DNA of 64,000 nucleotides, taken from positions 1,291,189 to 1,355,188 of the forward strand of contig BROE01000024.1 of NCBI GenBank assembly GCA_036571765.1, given 5' to 3'. The notes beneath the pieces were generated by a model. The model did not search any database, had not been told where the DNA came from, and worked only from the letters and a program-made list of their open reading frames with translations. Each line of letters starts with the position of its first letter. The first letter of the stretch is position 1. Below are positions 9,522-23,092 of the stretch, piece after piece. A program made the position numbers and the translations under genes. Origin of the DNA: Plecoglossus altivelis (taxonomy: Eukaryota; Chordata; Actinopteri; Osmeriformes; Plecoglossidae).

Positions 9522-9541
9522 GGGTGGGTGGGGATGGGGGG
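9522..9541 (+). other. G-quadruplex-forming tract
   Basis: GGG-T-GGG-T-GGGG-AT-GGGGGG. Four G-tracts with loops of 1, 1 and 2 bases are the pattern known to fold into very stable parallel quadruplexes. No promoter or gene is identifiable beside it. Confidence 0.75.
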
Positions 9542-10235
9542 AGGAAAGGTTATGAAAGTAAATGTAATCTAACCTAGGAAAATCATGATGATTGAAGACA
9601 TCCTCTTATAATAAGTTATCTTTTCATCATCGATCGAAACAATAGTTTCTACACCATTCATGTACAACTCAAGTGTATTTAAAATGGAACAATATAAGTA
9701 TGGTACCAACACACATGTGTGTAAACTGGATTGAACCTCACAGCTAAAGGTTATCTAATGCTACACGCATCATAGGTTTGTACTGAGACATTTAGGATGT
9801 CCATTAGTCTGTTTTTGTGTATTTGTTTTTGTGTATTTGTTGGCCAAACTGTTATGAAGTCATCCATAGGCAGATTGTCATCTCGGTCTATAATGATATG
9901 TGCGTGCGTAAGAGCCCATGTATATGTCCATAGTGATGTAAAGGTGATGAAGCACATATGGAAGACATGCTGAGAACCCTTTGGTTGTTGACGTCCAACA
10001 AATACAGTGATTGTAAAAAAAAATAGTGCACATGAAGATTGCGTGAAGCACAGTGATACTCTTTCATGGTGTATTCTCCCTTCTTTGTGACATTCATATT
10101 GACCAGTGGCATCTATTAGACTCTTTTTTAACTTTTCAAGCCTGCCCTCCTCAAATCCAACAAAAGATAATTATATTTATTGTCTAAAAAGTGGGTATTG
10201 GCCCAGTTTTTTGTTGTGCATTGCTATGTTTAACT

Positions 10236-10249
10236 ATGCCATCTAGTGG
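10236..10249 (-). promoter_or_regulatory. CTCF-like motif
   Basis: The minus strand reads CCACTAGATGGCAT, which fits the CTCF core CCASYAGRKGGCRS at 13 of 14 positions. Occupancy cannot be judged from sequence. Confidence 0.35.
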
Positions 10250-10618
10250 ACAGTTGATGAGGTGGAACAACCAAAACAGTATGATCTTCAGCAATGTTGT
10301 TTATTCAGAGTTTCTGAATCTATCTTCTATCTTTTTCAGTATTTTCATCTCAACTCTAATGGTTCTTATCTTGGAGAATCTCCGACAGCAAGTCTGGAGA
10401 GAAGACAACCACATCCTAATAATCACCATTATCATTATCTTATTTGTTATCATAATGTGCACGTTTCTGGCAAACAAATACTAGTCACATTCATCTTGTT
10501 TCAGTTTCTGACTTATATGGAAGAATTGTTATTCAGGTTTAAATTGTGTCATGCAAAAGAGGGACTTTATTTAATCATATGTAAAAGTCAGTAAGGACAA
10601 TGCCTATGGAAGTAGTTA

Positions 10619-10632
10619 GTGCCATCTTATGG
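10619..10632 (-). promoter_or_regulatory. Weaker CTCF-like motif
   Basis: The minus strand reads CCATAAGATGGCAC, two mismatches from the CTCF core. It has the same orientation as the stronger motif about 380 bp to the left. Confidence 0.2.
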
Positions 10633-13600
10633 ATTCAAAAGGAAATCTCATGTAGATACACTCAACCTGGAAACACTGACATAGCCAAAATGGGGAGGGA
10701 GAGGGACAACATTTCTTGTGGTGTCCCTACCTCTGCATAAGAGTGATTGTAGGAAGACTTAGGAGGTGCTTTATTCATCTTTATAAAATGTCCCGAATGG
10801 GAAATGCCCTTGTCACAGGAGACAAGTCAACATACATAAATAATACAACTGTAAGGATAAATGTGAAACTAGAAAAATACACAGAACTGTACATTGGGTA
10901 ATACACAAGGTTGATCAATCAACATACAAAAAGGTTTGTGCAAATAACGCAGAGGTAGACATTCAGGTGACACAAGTTAAACTATGGACAAAACTATTGA
11001 GCAATCGTGACACAGTACAGTAAGTAAAAACAAATACTGAATGCATGAGCAGTGCCACATACAGGCCCACTGCTAATGTTAAATATTTTAGGAAACCTTG
11101 TGTTTTCTTTGTCCAACTTGCGCTTAAATGTATAAAGCAGTGTGTCTAGTGTCACAGACAAACTTCAAATGTTGTACAAAATAACTTTATTGTCAGCCTA
11201 CTTTTTGACCAACCAAGATTTTAAGGCCAAGTCTAAAATGAATCAACATTGGAATAGATTTTTGCTTTGTATTTGTAAAAGACCCAGCCAGTGTAGTAAC
11301 AAACCTGACCACACCGCTGGAGTTCAGTGTTACATTACGTATTTTGCCACAAGCTAGCTTTTGAGTGTTTGTAAGTGCCTGGGCGGGAGGTTGTGGTGCT
11401 AACACCGACTGCATGCTAAGCTCATCATCACCCTGCTTGCCGTGGGCTAAGGAAGCAAGTACTTGAGTTCGTGAGTCAGTTTGCATTTATAATGTCAGAA
11501 CAAAATAGTTGCCCGGCGGTAACACTCAACGCTTTAGTTCATTTATATCTTTATTTTTTGCCCCCATTCTAATCTCCTGTTCCTGAATTAATTACTCAAT
11601 TAGCATAGTGAATTAGCCAAATGATTATGATGCATGGAAAACTTCCAGCAACATCCTTGCAAACACACACGCACTCACACATACGGCTTGGGAGTGATCT
11701 GAGTGAAATAGGAAGACAGGAAAAAGAACATACCGAGAAGCTGGAAGGCTGAAAGCCAGTGAATTAGAAAGCTTGTAATGAAATACACCATATAACAAAC
11801 AATGTAGCTAGAGCAAAAGTGATGTAGTTTCCTCAGTTTGAGATATATTAGAATCTGCAGTGGTAATTTATTATCTTTGTTTAATGGTAGCAGTCCATGA
11901 ATCCCTCTTTTTATAAGGTTGCATGGAGAACAGAGGTTTGACTGGGTAATACAAACATACCAATACAAACTTGCACATAAACATTCAAAACGCATACAAA
12001 AATGGTCCCTTTTTTTACATGCATGCAAGGGTACTTTGGCATTACATTAGTTAGTGTTAGATATTTTGAGGTATGCTTGTGTCGGTTGCAGCTAAGCAAG
12101 TTATATTTTACTATATCACCTCCAAACCTATTTCTTATATATACCCATAGCCCCCCAAAACATTATGATCTTGAAATATTATTGTGAATAACTGGCTTTT
12201 ATAACAAGTTTTTCTGGAGGTAATCATTATGTGTCAGTGACAACGTCCCTATCTGAAGACTTGGACGTTCTGTGACCGGTTACTCCTGCTGTAAGTAGGG
12301 CAAACTGTTTTGTGCTTATCCACTTCAATCTTTCAGATATTGAATAGCATTGATTGCTCTACAGGACTTATGATCATCATTTGATACCAGTCACTCTAGT
12401 GGTTTATTGCTGTAAAAATCTATCCGTCTCACCACAATACCACCTCCACCACGCAAATATAAGGAAAACAAAACTGACAAAGTATTGTAAGTGTGTTATA
12501 AGAGTATGGTGAGTGGTAGGTAGCTAGTACTCTAGCTGACTATATGCTGGTACATCCTGTGTGAGATATAGTCAGTGCCATGTTGAACCTTCCACTTTTC
12601 TGGTCTTGTGCAATCTTGGCTAGCTGTGACCTTGAAACGGGTACTTTGCTAAATATTAATAATTTCAAACTCTTTATGTGAATGAAATAAACTGAACCCA
12701 CCTCTAGATGATTTGTATGTTTGAGTCTCTGCCTTCCACCAAACATGGGACTGCTGAAGCGTAGACTTATTATTAAGTAGACCAAGAATCAAAGGTGTTT
12801 AAAGATGGTGTCTACTTGTGCAGTGGAGTGGCTTGCCATGCCTCAGGCTTCATACCACCATAGGCCAATGCCATCTGTGAAATTGGATGCTTCAAAATCT
12901 ACAGAAAATAATAGTATTTTGAACCTGATTCAAAAACAGATTTTTTGAGGGGTGGGAGATGGAGATAATTGGATTTGGACATCCTGGGAACTTAAAGTAT
13001 CAAGAACTTATGAACTTGGACACACAGGGTTATACTGATTGCATTTATTTATTACCTATTTTTAAATTGATAACATGTTTTTATTTCCTAATCCTAATTC
13101 CTCATTTTACCTGCTGCAATGCCACAATTTCCCCTTAGAGAGCAATAAAGTACCTACTACCACCATTGCTACTAACAATAGCATTCTTGCATTGTTGTTC
13201 AGTTGGAAGATTTGTTGTAGTACACTGCAACTTTATTACTTGACTCTTATCTTCAATTCTAAATCGTCTGGCCAAATTAGAATTTAAACTGTGGTTACAT
13301 ACTATATGATGTAGTTTGCATTTGAAGTATGGATTGATGGCTTTGCAGCCTTTTCCCCTTCATCTTAGTTTCCCTTTTTGTTTTTCAAGGTCAACTGAAA
13401 TCTGTTCTGCCTCTTCATGAAGATAACGGCTGCCAGAAATGAAGTAAATTAAAATGAAGGCATCCCACTGACAGTCTGGCAGTCAAGTGGCTAGAATTTA
13501 TTTGATATACCAACATTACGCTTTGCTGTCTATAACTTTGAAACTTGGCAACAATCCCAGGACATGTGATAATGAGGAAAACTATACAATTACAACATTT

Positions 13601-14039
13601 GACAATAGTGAAACTTAAAGACAAATTATTTCTGGTGTTGGTGAATTTAATTGCAAGGTTATTTTGAAATAATGTTATTTGTGGGTGTTGAGGATTCTCC
13701 TGGTGTCACCATAAGTGGATGTTGAATCAGCCAAAGCTAACTTGAGTGAGAATAAAGTGTTCGATCACAGTGTTTATGCCAAGTTATATCTTCATGTAAC
13801 AGTAATGCATTATTATTCCTAATGTCTATGACAACTTAATATATTAAATAGCTCAAATGTAGAGGGAAAAAAACACTATCAAGAGCAGTAAAAGCAATCT
13901 TCTTGCTGTCGTGTCGTGCCGAAAATGGACAATCTGTTTTGTTTTAATTTAAAACCCATCTGTCTTGGTAAACGGTGTTTTCCACTCCTAATTGTAAATG
14001 CATTGCTTATCTTTTTGTTGGGGAGGGGTGTGTAGGGAA

Positions 14040-14400
14040 AAAGTCAGATGTAGGAGCGTTGACATTCTTTGCCTGTCAAGGCTGTCACAGCTTGACTCCA
14101 TTTCTGAGTTGATTAAAATGGAAGAGTCCATATCTAATTAAAATGCTTCTCTACTTCAATATCAGAGCGTTAAGTAAAGGAGAGACAAGGGATATTAACA
14201 GCCTCCTGACAGATCGCTCATTTATTGCGACTACAGACTCCCTGGAGCATGTGTAAGGAGAGTGTTGATTTGGAATGGGTGCGCAAGGTCAAGGGTCATA
14301 ATCAGGAAGTCCCCTAATTATTCATTAACGGACTGCTAATTCCCGGTATGAATGGTTATTTAGTTATTCTACTTTGTTTTACTTTCTTCCATGGGAATGC
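14040..14400. promoter_or_regulatory. Candidate conserved non-coding element with DR1/ETS/homeodomain cluster
   Basis: A balanced-composition island without repeats or open frames. It contains AGGTCA-A-GGGTCA (14286-14298, a DR1 nuclear receptor site), CAGGAAGT (14303-14310, ETS type), TAATTA (14315-14320) and, further left, CTAATTAAAATG (near 14135). Clustering within 35 bp is typical of developmental enhancers. Conservation itself is not shown. Confidence 0.4.
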
Positions 14401-17400
14401 TTTGTTTAATGTAAAGAACTATGTCAGAATGTTTTTTTCTCTTCTTCGCATACACTCTCATCAAGTCGACAGCTTGATATCAGCGTTCATTTCATGAGCA
14501 GCGCAGCAACCTCCCCCTCCTCACGTTCTGCTGATCTCACCCTTACCCTTGGAGTAGGGATGGTAGTGGGGAGCAGTTGAAAAGGGGTTCATGAGCTCTT
14601 AGCTCTCTGTGGTCCTACCACTACCTGCCAAATCCCATTGCACATCTTCTAAAGGCAGATGGTGAGAGGAGTTTGAGGAAACACATAGATGACAAAAACA
14701 TCAAATTGCCCATAGACCTACTGCATGTCTGTATGTAGTCTGCCTTTTTAAATACAGATGCTATTAAAAGTTAGCCTGGTCTTTACCAGACTTGCAAACA
14801 TAACAGGACAATGAATGGTATGTTGAATTTCATGGTGACAATTGGCATGATCTAGATTCATCGAAGTTTATCAAGTTTGTTCCCCTCATTAATATAAAAG
14901 TGTAATGAGAGGTACCACAAGGGGAGGACACTCATTACAAACACATTTGAGCATCATGCTTCAACGCTGTACATTCCAAATCTAACAGCCCCAGTCTTGT
15001 GGGAAACCCAGGAAAAAGTCTTGCGTCAGCAGAGGAAACTCTGATACGGATAATTTGGGCTGCTATGTAGAACCATCCCTAACCATATTTTTTATTCCCT
15101 TTTCAGACAGTCTGTTTTATTCAAGATCTGATAGGGTTTGAAATATTTATGCATGCATGTGACTACTCAAGCTCACAGAATAATACGGTCTTTCCTGAAA
15201 TGGGGAACATGGTCATGTAAACTCACTGTCATTAAGGACTAGTGGAACTTTGGTTGCTACAGTCAAGGGTGAATATTGTTGAGGCACTTCATTCCTATAT
15301 GAGATACTCTTACTCAGGACCTCATCTTTGCACAGAACGGTCATATGATGGACCAGAATATGGAAAAAACACTAATTTTGGTACGGCCATGTACTTCAGT
15401 AAAATGAAGGAAAATAAACTTTAGAACAAACTTCAGTAATTAAAAAATACTGGTCGCTTTGTTATTCTCTGGTTCAATTGATAGTAGTTTATGAAAGAAT
15501 ACCATTTATTTGTAGGATTATGTCTTTATTATTACTGAAAACCCAAACAACGTGTTTAAAAAAACAAGATAGGGGTAGCGTATAACTCATTTTATGATGT
15601 CTCAACCAATAGCAGGGAGTTATGGAGTCTGGAGTGTCTGCTATGGTGGGTACGTAGGCCAGTAGGAGACATGGAGTCATACACAGGAAATATTGCTCTT
15701 CTACTGGAATTCGACCAGTGGTCCCCAAAAAAACAAAGAAAACACTGCACAAAAGATATTTCCAAAACATGCTCATGTAACATTACTCATTCACTATCAA
15801 AACAGAGAAAATATTTTAAGGTAATAAATCCATACTGTTGATTTCGTCTACAAAGACATGCAAAAAGGGTATTATTGTTTGGAAGTGAGAAAGAAAAAGG
15901 ACGATATCCCTTAAATCCATGGCGCATAAACAAAGCTGGCCTTACAAAACAGTGGCCCCTCGGAGTTAATGAGAGCTTTGTGTGGTCATCGTGTTTTATG
16001 ATCTTAATTCTTTCGCATATATTGCCAACATAAATATGGCTTTTCACTGCAGGGCGGTCCATGGAGTGTCGTTAAGGCAGGCCTGAGCGGCAACAGGTTT
16101 GGATACAAATTTTTACTGCAATTCATATGAATTTTCACAGAGTTGCCTTCTCAGGCTGTGTTTTGTGTGTTTTTGTGGGTGTGGTGGGGAGAGAGGGGGG
16201 GACAACATGCAAAGAGAGGACGCTTGCTGTGAACGTGCTTAGACACATAGCATCCTGTGGTTACTCGACCATGATTTACATTCAGAAAAGTGGGCCTTGC
16301 CTGAATGCACCGCCCAACTCTCTGACCCTAACCAAAGACTGGTGTCACTGCTGTCGGTAGAGGCCTGCATCAGTCCAGAAGACTATGATTCTACTGATAA
16401 AGGTTTTCATAGACCTAGCCGTGTAACTCATACCATCAGAGCAGATGTTTTCAACAACCTTGGACTGGCCCATTTTTTCATGTCCAGAACCCCAGGACCT
16501 AACTCCTAAGAATGGGATATAGGGTGCATACTACTATCACAAAATCTCTTGATTTTGATTTAAAGAGGTTATCTGGATGTTCTTCAAATGTTCTAAATAG
16601 CCGCAAAAGCTAAGATACGAGAGTCAAACATGTCTGATGACTCATGGTCTAAGATTGTCATGCGCAATAATTCTCACTGAACAGACTTTGGCAGTCATTG
16701 TGGGATCCTGAGAGTTTCAGTCAAGTCAATAAGTTACCATTTGAGCCATCTGAATGAGATCATACGTTATGTTCTTCAAATACACATAGGTATTCAGATT
16801 GCAACTTAGTTATTATTAGTTATAATTTCAGCAATGCTGCTATACTATCTATGTGATGCTATCAAAATACAATAATCAAATGACCATATCATAGAATATT
16901 GTAAATATGCAGTATGAAGAACTGGCAGTTGATGAGACCAAATTCCACAGATAAACAGTTGACACTGGCTAGAGTACAAGAGACATGTAGTCTGATCACT
17001 TGACTATGTAATCATAAACCCCGGCAATAACGGCACTTTGAAGGGAATCTAGACACAGCCACCACCACCCCACCTCATGCCAAGGGCCAAGTTCTGGAGA
17101 CTTAAACACCCCACCAAGGCTTGATAGATCTGGCTTGGAAAATCTCATTTGTGGTTAAGAGGCATCTGCAACAATATTTATCTTATTTTTCCGTCCAAGG
17201 GTAATGGCTTAGAAAGGATGGATGAGGAGACAACCGTCTTTGCCTTCAGGTGCCGAGTTCTCACCAAGGAAGGTCAGTTCACTTTTTACGGCAAAGCAAA
17301 AGGAAACACTTCAACTCCCGAAGCTAACATCACTGCAGTTGGTATACGAGAATTACCATGACTAGCCTGTCTTATCTCAGTCTTTATTTGTATGTGTCTA

Positions 17401-17739
17401 CATGTGTTGGTTTTTATTGTTGTTCTGAAGCAATGAAACCTATTCAATTTCAGGAAGAACAAACAGATTTGGGTGGCGAGGGGCAAGCTTGAGGGGAAAC
17501 AACTTGAGAAAAAAAGTCCTCAGTGACTCCAACTTTTGCCTGATGATGTTTGCTAGTCATACCAAGCATTTCCTGGGAAAACATGCAACAAACACAAAAA
17601 CAATATGCAAGAGCCTCTGCCTGAAGCTTATCAAGAAAAAGGCAGGCGAACCCCTATCTTGAGATTGCCCTTTTATATGTTTTCCCTCTTAGAGAAAAAG
17701 ATAGAGACAGGGAAAACTGGATAGAAAAAGAAAGAGACA
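14401..17739. other. Non-coding stretch, nothing recognised
   Basis: Several frames of 60-95 codons open by chance in AT-rich DNA. None has a motif, family resemblance or supporting neighbour. No repeat family is recognised. Confidence 0.55.
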
Positions 17740-17935
17740 ATTAAGATTCAGACGTCCAATCTCCAATGAGAAACCCTGGCTCAGATGAAATTAACCTTTT
17801 GATACGGAATGCTCTGTCTCGTCAATAAGCTGGCAATTAGTTTATTTGGCTATCATGTGATTGTAATGACTCTCATTAGTACGGCATGACCCTCTCTAAT
17901 CAGCAAGTTCCCAGACACTTGATTCACCCTCTCGT
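17740..17935. promoter_or_regulatory. Candidate conserved non-coding element
   Basis: Homeodomain and forkhead-like words are packed together: GAAATTAACC near 17787-17796, CAATTAG at 17834-17840 next to TTTATTTGG, CTCATTAG near 17872-17879, and CTAATCAGCAAG near 17896. There is no repeat and no plausible frame. This is inference from composition and motif density. Confidence 0.35.
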
Positions 17936-17961
17936 CTGGCCCAACAGACCCTGTTTTTTTG

Positions 17962-17980
17962 CCCCCCCCCCCCCCCCCCC
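17962..17980. repeat. Poly-C run (19 C)
   Basis: Nineteen consecutive C after a T7 run and a single G. It is i-motif/G-tract capable and an error-prone assembly position. Confidence 0.9.
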
Positions 17981-18274
17981 ACATTCGATATGTTTCCTCT
18001 GATAGCACTCACAACACTGAAGGCTTACACAGGGGGTCTCCCATGGATGTTGCTTCTGTGTAGTTAGCCCAGCTTCTCCTTCCTGTCCGTCCCTCAATTG
18101 CACACTCTCTCCCTCTTTGTCGGGCATGGGCTTTGTCGGGGATTGGTCTTATCTGAGGAGAGAGGGGGGTCGACATTTGAGTCATTCTTTCACAGGAAAT
18201 CTTAAAAGCCAAGGAAAAAGAGGGGTGCAAGTACATAATCAAATGATCTGTAATGGCTTTGTAAATTGTTTCAG

Positions 18275-18400
18275 AGATATCAGTCATTCTATTAAACAAC
18301 TGGACTGTGGACAAGTGAACATAGCAAATCTCTTTACTTGCGAAGGATACGAGTACACAATCTCCTCCTGTAACATTTACACACATTTTCCCCAACTGTT
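18275..18400 (+). other. Candidate 126-nt exon (low confidence)
   Basis: An acceptor-like TTGTAAATTGTTTCAG ends at 18274 and a donor GTAAGT starts at 18401. The segment is open in one frame (includes LDCGQVNIANLFTCEGYEYT) and length is a multiple of 3. I recognise no protein family. Splice-like pairs at this quality occur by chance in 57 kb, so this is a hypothesis only. Confidence 0.15.
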
Positions 18401-19123
18401 GTAAGTATGTTTTATGACGGTGGAAGATTATAAAGTATATTTGGGAAAAGTTGGGTGGATAACCAAAATTATGGACACTTGTCATCGTCATACAATCTGT
18501 CATTTCTGTGAACAAAACAATACCAACATTTTCATACCATACATTTATTGAATTTCTTTAAAACCACTCTATATTACAAACTGTGTGTTTTTGTGAATAG
18601 ATTAAACTACAACTCTACTAAATTGATACAATTAGCAATAGATGAATAGGCTGGTTGCTAAGTAAATTATTATTAACGTTTTACATTGTATACTCATTTG
18701 ATGTCAGTGTGGCTAGTGTAACTGCAACATGCAGAGGAAAAATCTGCTGCTGTCTATAATATATCATTTATTGCTTTGGGGTGACAAGCTGCAATTAACC
18801 ATGGCGAGACTCAACATTTATAAGCATTTCATATCTCATTAAATGCATGTATTTATTTTACAAAAAAGGTTGTTTTAGCTCTCTTAAAATGCTTTTTCAA
18901 ACAGTGAAATCACAAAGCTTGATGATGAAGTTAAACGTAGCATAGGCTGTAACGGTCAGGTTCAACGCTTTTGAAAAAGAAAAAAGGGCACACACAATAT
19001 TGTCACCTTTTAGATCCATATGAATGATTATTTAAATTATGCAGGTTGGTGTGTGAGTTTGTTGTTGTAAGGTGACAGAAGTGTGGAAAGATTCATCTTT
19101 GCAGAATTCCTTGCAGACATGCA

Positions 19124-19185
19124 AAGAACTTTGACAGTATTCCTTTGAGACTCTTGAGTCTCAAAGGACCTACAAAATGGTTCTT
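19124..19185. repeat. Hairpin with perfect 12-bp core stem
   Basis: TCCTTTGAGACT (19141-19152) pairs perfectly with AGTCTCAAAGGA (19157-19168) over a CTTG loop. An outer pair AAGAAC (19124-19129) and GTTCTT (19180-19185) is spaced symmetrically, 11 nt on each side. This could be a remnant of a fish foldback/MITE element or a small structured RNA. Confidence 0.6.
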
Positions 19186-21937
19186 CAGAAACAGTTAAAT
19201 GATATGTCCCAGGATTCCTTAGAGGTGCCAAACACGAACATTAAAATAAGTAAATTCCTGGGGGACACCCAGGCAGCAAAATAAAGTGTAGAAGGCTCCA
19301 AGGTGCCAGTTAACGCTCTGGGTTACCAGCTAAGGCATTGGTACGTATTTTAATTCCTGCAAAATAAAAAAAAATGGTATCTTGGTCACATAATTACTCC
19401 AAATGTTGGTGAGACCAGCTCCAACATGTGGGTGAAATAATGGCTTGATTGAGTGGATGGTTGGTACCTATAATACATTAAGTGCCTGAGTGTGCAAAAT
19501 GCAGATTTTGTAGATATTTAGACCACCTAATATCTTGAGAATGAAGTGTTCACAATGTACAAATAATTATTTTTAAAGAATTTTATGGAACAGCCCCCAC
19601 AAAAGTTACATCTTGAACTGCTTGTAAAGTTTGAACAAAGCCGTCATCTCAAATTGGCTCTAGGTCGCAAGCCTGCCTGAACAAAGCAAAGCCTGGTTCA
19701 ATGACCTCGGAAGGAATGTAAAACTTACAGTCATATGTCACAGTCAGAAATGTATACAATGCAAGTCTAACTAAATTGGCTTATTACACAATATCATGTT
19801 TTGTATTGCCATGATGTCAGATTTCTGCCTGCAGAGACAGCGTTGCACTGGTGAGCCTCCATCCTATGCACTGAAATCTTATATGATACATTCATGAGGG
19901 CTGATAACTTACATTTTAAGATTGTGCTATTGAGGCAACAATATCATTATTCACCTACTTGGCAAGTGAATACCCATGGAAATCGTCAGCAATAACTTTT
20001 ATGCTTTTCTGGTGATGACTTCAATGAGCCATCTCTTACCAAGTGGACACAGCATTTCAACCAAATGGTCCCAACCTCTGCTGTGGCCGCAGTTCCCTTG
20101 TTTTGCTCATTTAGCACTCGGTAACATTTCCTTCCGCCCTGCAGTGACTCCTTTATAATTTTAATGTGACATGAATTACGCATGGCAAAACTGTGACAAA
20201 AACATTCCTGAATTGATGATTGTACATTAGTGCTTGAGAATTGGAAAGGCATTTTCATGGTCCCAAAAAAGGTGGTCAACTTGGGTCATTGACATTACTG
20301 GTTACGCATTGTTTCATGTATGTAGAGGGGGACTTTGTACGCCACTATGTGTTGTAGTCTTTAACAATGCTTCCTTACCTGTCCTGCGGATCAAGCTGGT
20401 TGTTACAAATTTTGTAATATAAGAAAATCAAATGCTGAGCCATGGTAATAACAGGTAGTGGACATGAATGACCTCTAATGCCCAACAAAAATCAAAAACC
20501 AGAAACCAGTGAGATTTAAACATTTGTATAGCATTTTGCTCAGTAAATGAATATCCTGGGCTAATATACATTCTATTGGAATCGTTGGAGGAGCAGCATG
20601 GCTGTAATGTGCTTCCTAACTCGTCCTTCAGACACATCAATAGCTGCTTCTCCTCTTACAAACTTTGTGTCTTGTATCTCTGGCTTCCATGATATGCAAT
20701 TGAATGATATGATAATGTAGGCTGCCAATTGGTTTGACTCCATGACCCAGAAGTTGTGGGTGAATCCCTTATTAACCAAAGGAGATTCTTGGTGGAACAG
20801 ATAAACTTCATGGCACAATCAGTGTTTGGAAAATGGCTGGAGATCATTTGTGAACCTTTAAGGGAACTTAGACGAACTAAGTTGGACACAGCAAATGCCA
20901 GCAAGCATCTGTTTCCATGACTGAGTTAAGACGCTGGGCCCTGAAGCTTTCTGTAGCTGTGTTAGGGTAATGTCACTCATCAATTTCTTTGTACAATTAA
21001 GCAAGCCATGAGTGTTTTTAGTTGCTTGCCACACTGGGTGGTCATATCAGAGAGATCTTAATGCCCCTCTTGACGACAAAGCCTTTCCAATGTACTTGGC
21101 TTGCTATCTCGCTGCCCATTCTACCGAGACAGTATGTGTACACTCAATGCCTAGGGAGATGTGCACAAATCATACACCAAGTTAACACAGAATGAATGTG
21201 GCAGGCATCCTGCATATGCATACACACTAGGTACACCTACCTCTTTTTTTGTGGCCTATAAAGCCTTTAGCTGGCATGGAAGATATTGAATACCCGATTG
21301 ATAGCTGCTTTGTTGTTTGCACTACGGACTAACTCTAAGCAACATAATGCAATTTTTCCTGTAACATAAACACTCAACTAAGCAGCTTGTTTCTGTTAAT
21401 AGTGTCAGAACTCTGTCCATCTAATAAATCAACTTAATAAGCAGCTGATGGAGTCATTTTGTCCAAACACAAAATGTGCAGTGTTACTTTACTTTACTTT
21501 GTTGGCTTCCTAACTTAGTGTCCATTAAGCAAAACCAAATCTAGCGTCAAAGACCAAAAGGCCTTTATACTACCACTCTCAGAGATGTTTATCTGGGCCC
21601 CAAATCTGGAATCTATACAACTAGGTGGAACCTGCCTTCTCTTCATCCCACTGTCCCCTCACACAGGCCCACTTCCTGCTCACACAGTCAATATCCAAGA
21701 GGTCATTACCACTGCAGTAATTAAACCAGCTCTGAGAAAGTGAGAATGCCAGCTCAGTACCAGGGACACAACTTTAAAGCTTCACTTCCATAAACGCTTT
21801 GAGAGAAGAGAAAAGAAAACGTTTGTGTTTTGGCTCCAACTATGTTTCCAGATGTGCCTGGTGTCATAGGTCAAAGATAAAAGTACCAGGATGTGGTGCA
21901 CCTCTAACTAGTAACCAGTTTCCAGTGTGTGCATTCC

Positions 21938-21951
21938 TCACCAGAGGGGGG
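21938..21951 (+). promoter_or_regulatory. CTCF-like motif
   Basis: TCACCAGAGGGGGG in a locally GC-rich patch is two mismatches from the CTCF core. Confidence 0.25.
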
Positions 21952-23092
21952 CGGCGAGCCCAAGTGCCTGGCTTTTTCTTCTCCTCTGCCTCTCCCAGCA
22001 AGCAGCCTTATTTTGTGGTGGTGAATTATGACAGCACAACTTCATACATTGGTCCTTCAACAATGTTTGCCGATGGCTTGCTGGTGAAATGTCAAGACCG
22101 TTAACCATAGTGTTTCAAAGAAAACAAGTGTATGTGAAAGCGTTGCTATTTTAGAGGTTGGAGTTCTGACTGTGGGGTCTTGAGGTTTGCATGATGACCC
22201 TCGCCACATGGTGCCAAAAGCGACCTTAAAATCCTCCACATCTCTTCAGAGCCGTATACCCACTGCTTCCATTAACTTTGTTAGCTTGCACCGTCTTTGA
22301 TTAATAAGAAAAAAAGGAAAGTGAGACGCTGGCCTGTAGGACTGGAGAATAAGTGGCGAGTGGTTTTATGATTGACTGCTAACTCTAACTGTGGACAGGG
22401 CTGTCCACCCCCTGCCTGGCGCAGAGCAGCAACAGAGACATCTCAAGTTCTGTGTAAGGAGAGTCCATTACGTATATTATGTCGATTCGAAGTTCTCTTC
22501 CCCAAAATCTGGCCTAATTTAACCCCCCAAAAATGGCTAATACGATTATTTGAAGTGTGTCAGAAGGCTTAATAAGTGTGGAAATTGGCTTGTCGTTTAA
22601 GACCTTTGAGTGGTGGTAAATTGTGTGATTACAGGCACAAAGACTTGGCCTCACTCATTGTTTCTTTACATCCTGTAATCTGCTAAATGAAAAATGGCTG
22701 GGGCAAGTTCATTAGAATTCTAAAAAGTAGAGAAAATTGATATGACAGAGACAACTTTATTTCGGTATTATGATCGTAATGAGCTTTAAAGGATGTGCAA
22801 AGATTACATGTCCCAGGAGATAGCCCTCTTTCGTTCTTTCTATATGTCAGGGTTTCCCTCCCAAAAATTGGCCCTCCTTTCCTCCCTCTACCACGAACTT
22901 GCTAACAGTAAAGAAATGATGGTTCTACTGACCAAATGTAATTGTAAGCTATAAATTGTGGAGGATAACAATGTATGTGTATTTTTCTTTGACCATTGTT
23001 TTGAAAACAGAGTGCTGTGTTGGAAGTGTAGCTGTAAAGTGAGTTGGCCGGTGTTGTCTGGTTTGTGTGTGTGCTGAAAGGAGCCAGATAGA

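Larger units (their letters stand above)
7856..14039. other. About 6 kb of non-coding DNA without recognisable genes
   Basis: AT-rich sequence with no frame that resembles a known protein. Items seen are a G-quadruplex tract (9522-9541), a tandem TTTTTGTGTATTTG pair (about 9812-9841), two CTCF-like motifs (10236-10249 and 10619-10632) and a small inverted repeat near 8310-8342. The remainder holds nothing I can name. Confidence 0.6.

Noticed and set aside
17149..17361. 70-codon frame with ordinary composition (EETTVFAFRCRVLTKEGQF)
   Set aside because: No family recognised, and no donor at its end (it stops at a codon inside plain sequence). Kept only as a possible conserved patch.
18009..18515. 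168-codon minus-strand frame, the longest outside the transposon region
   Set aside because: No motif, no family resemblance and mixed low-complexity parts. One frame of this size is expected by chance in 64 kb read in six frames. It also overlaps the candidate exon on the other strand.
22848..22875. CAGGGTTTCCCTCCC, like a hAT transposon end
   Set aside because: No matching inverted partner or 8-bp duplication seen nearby.
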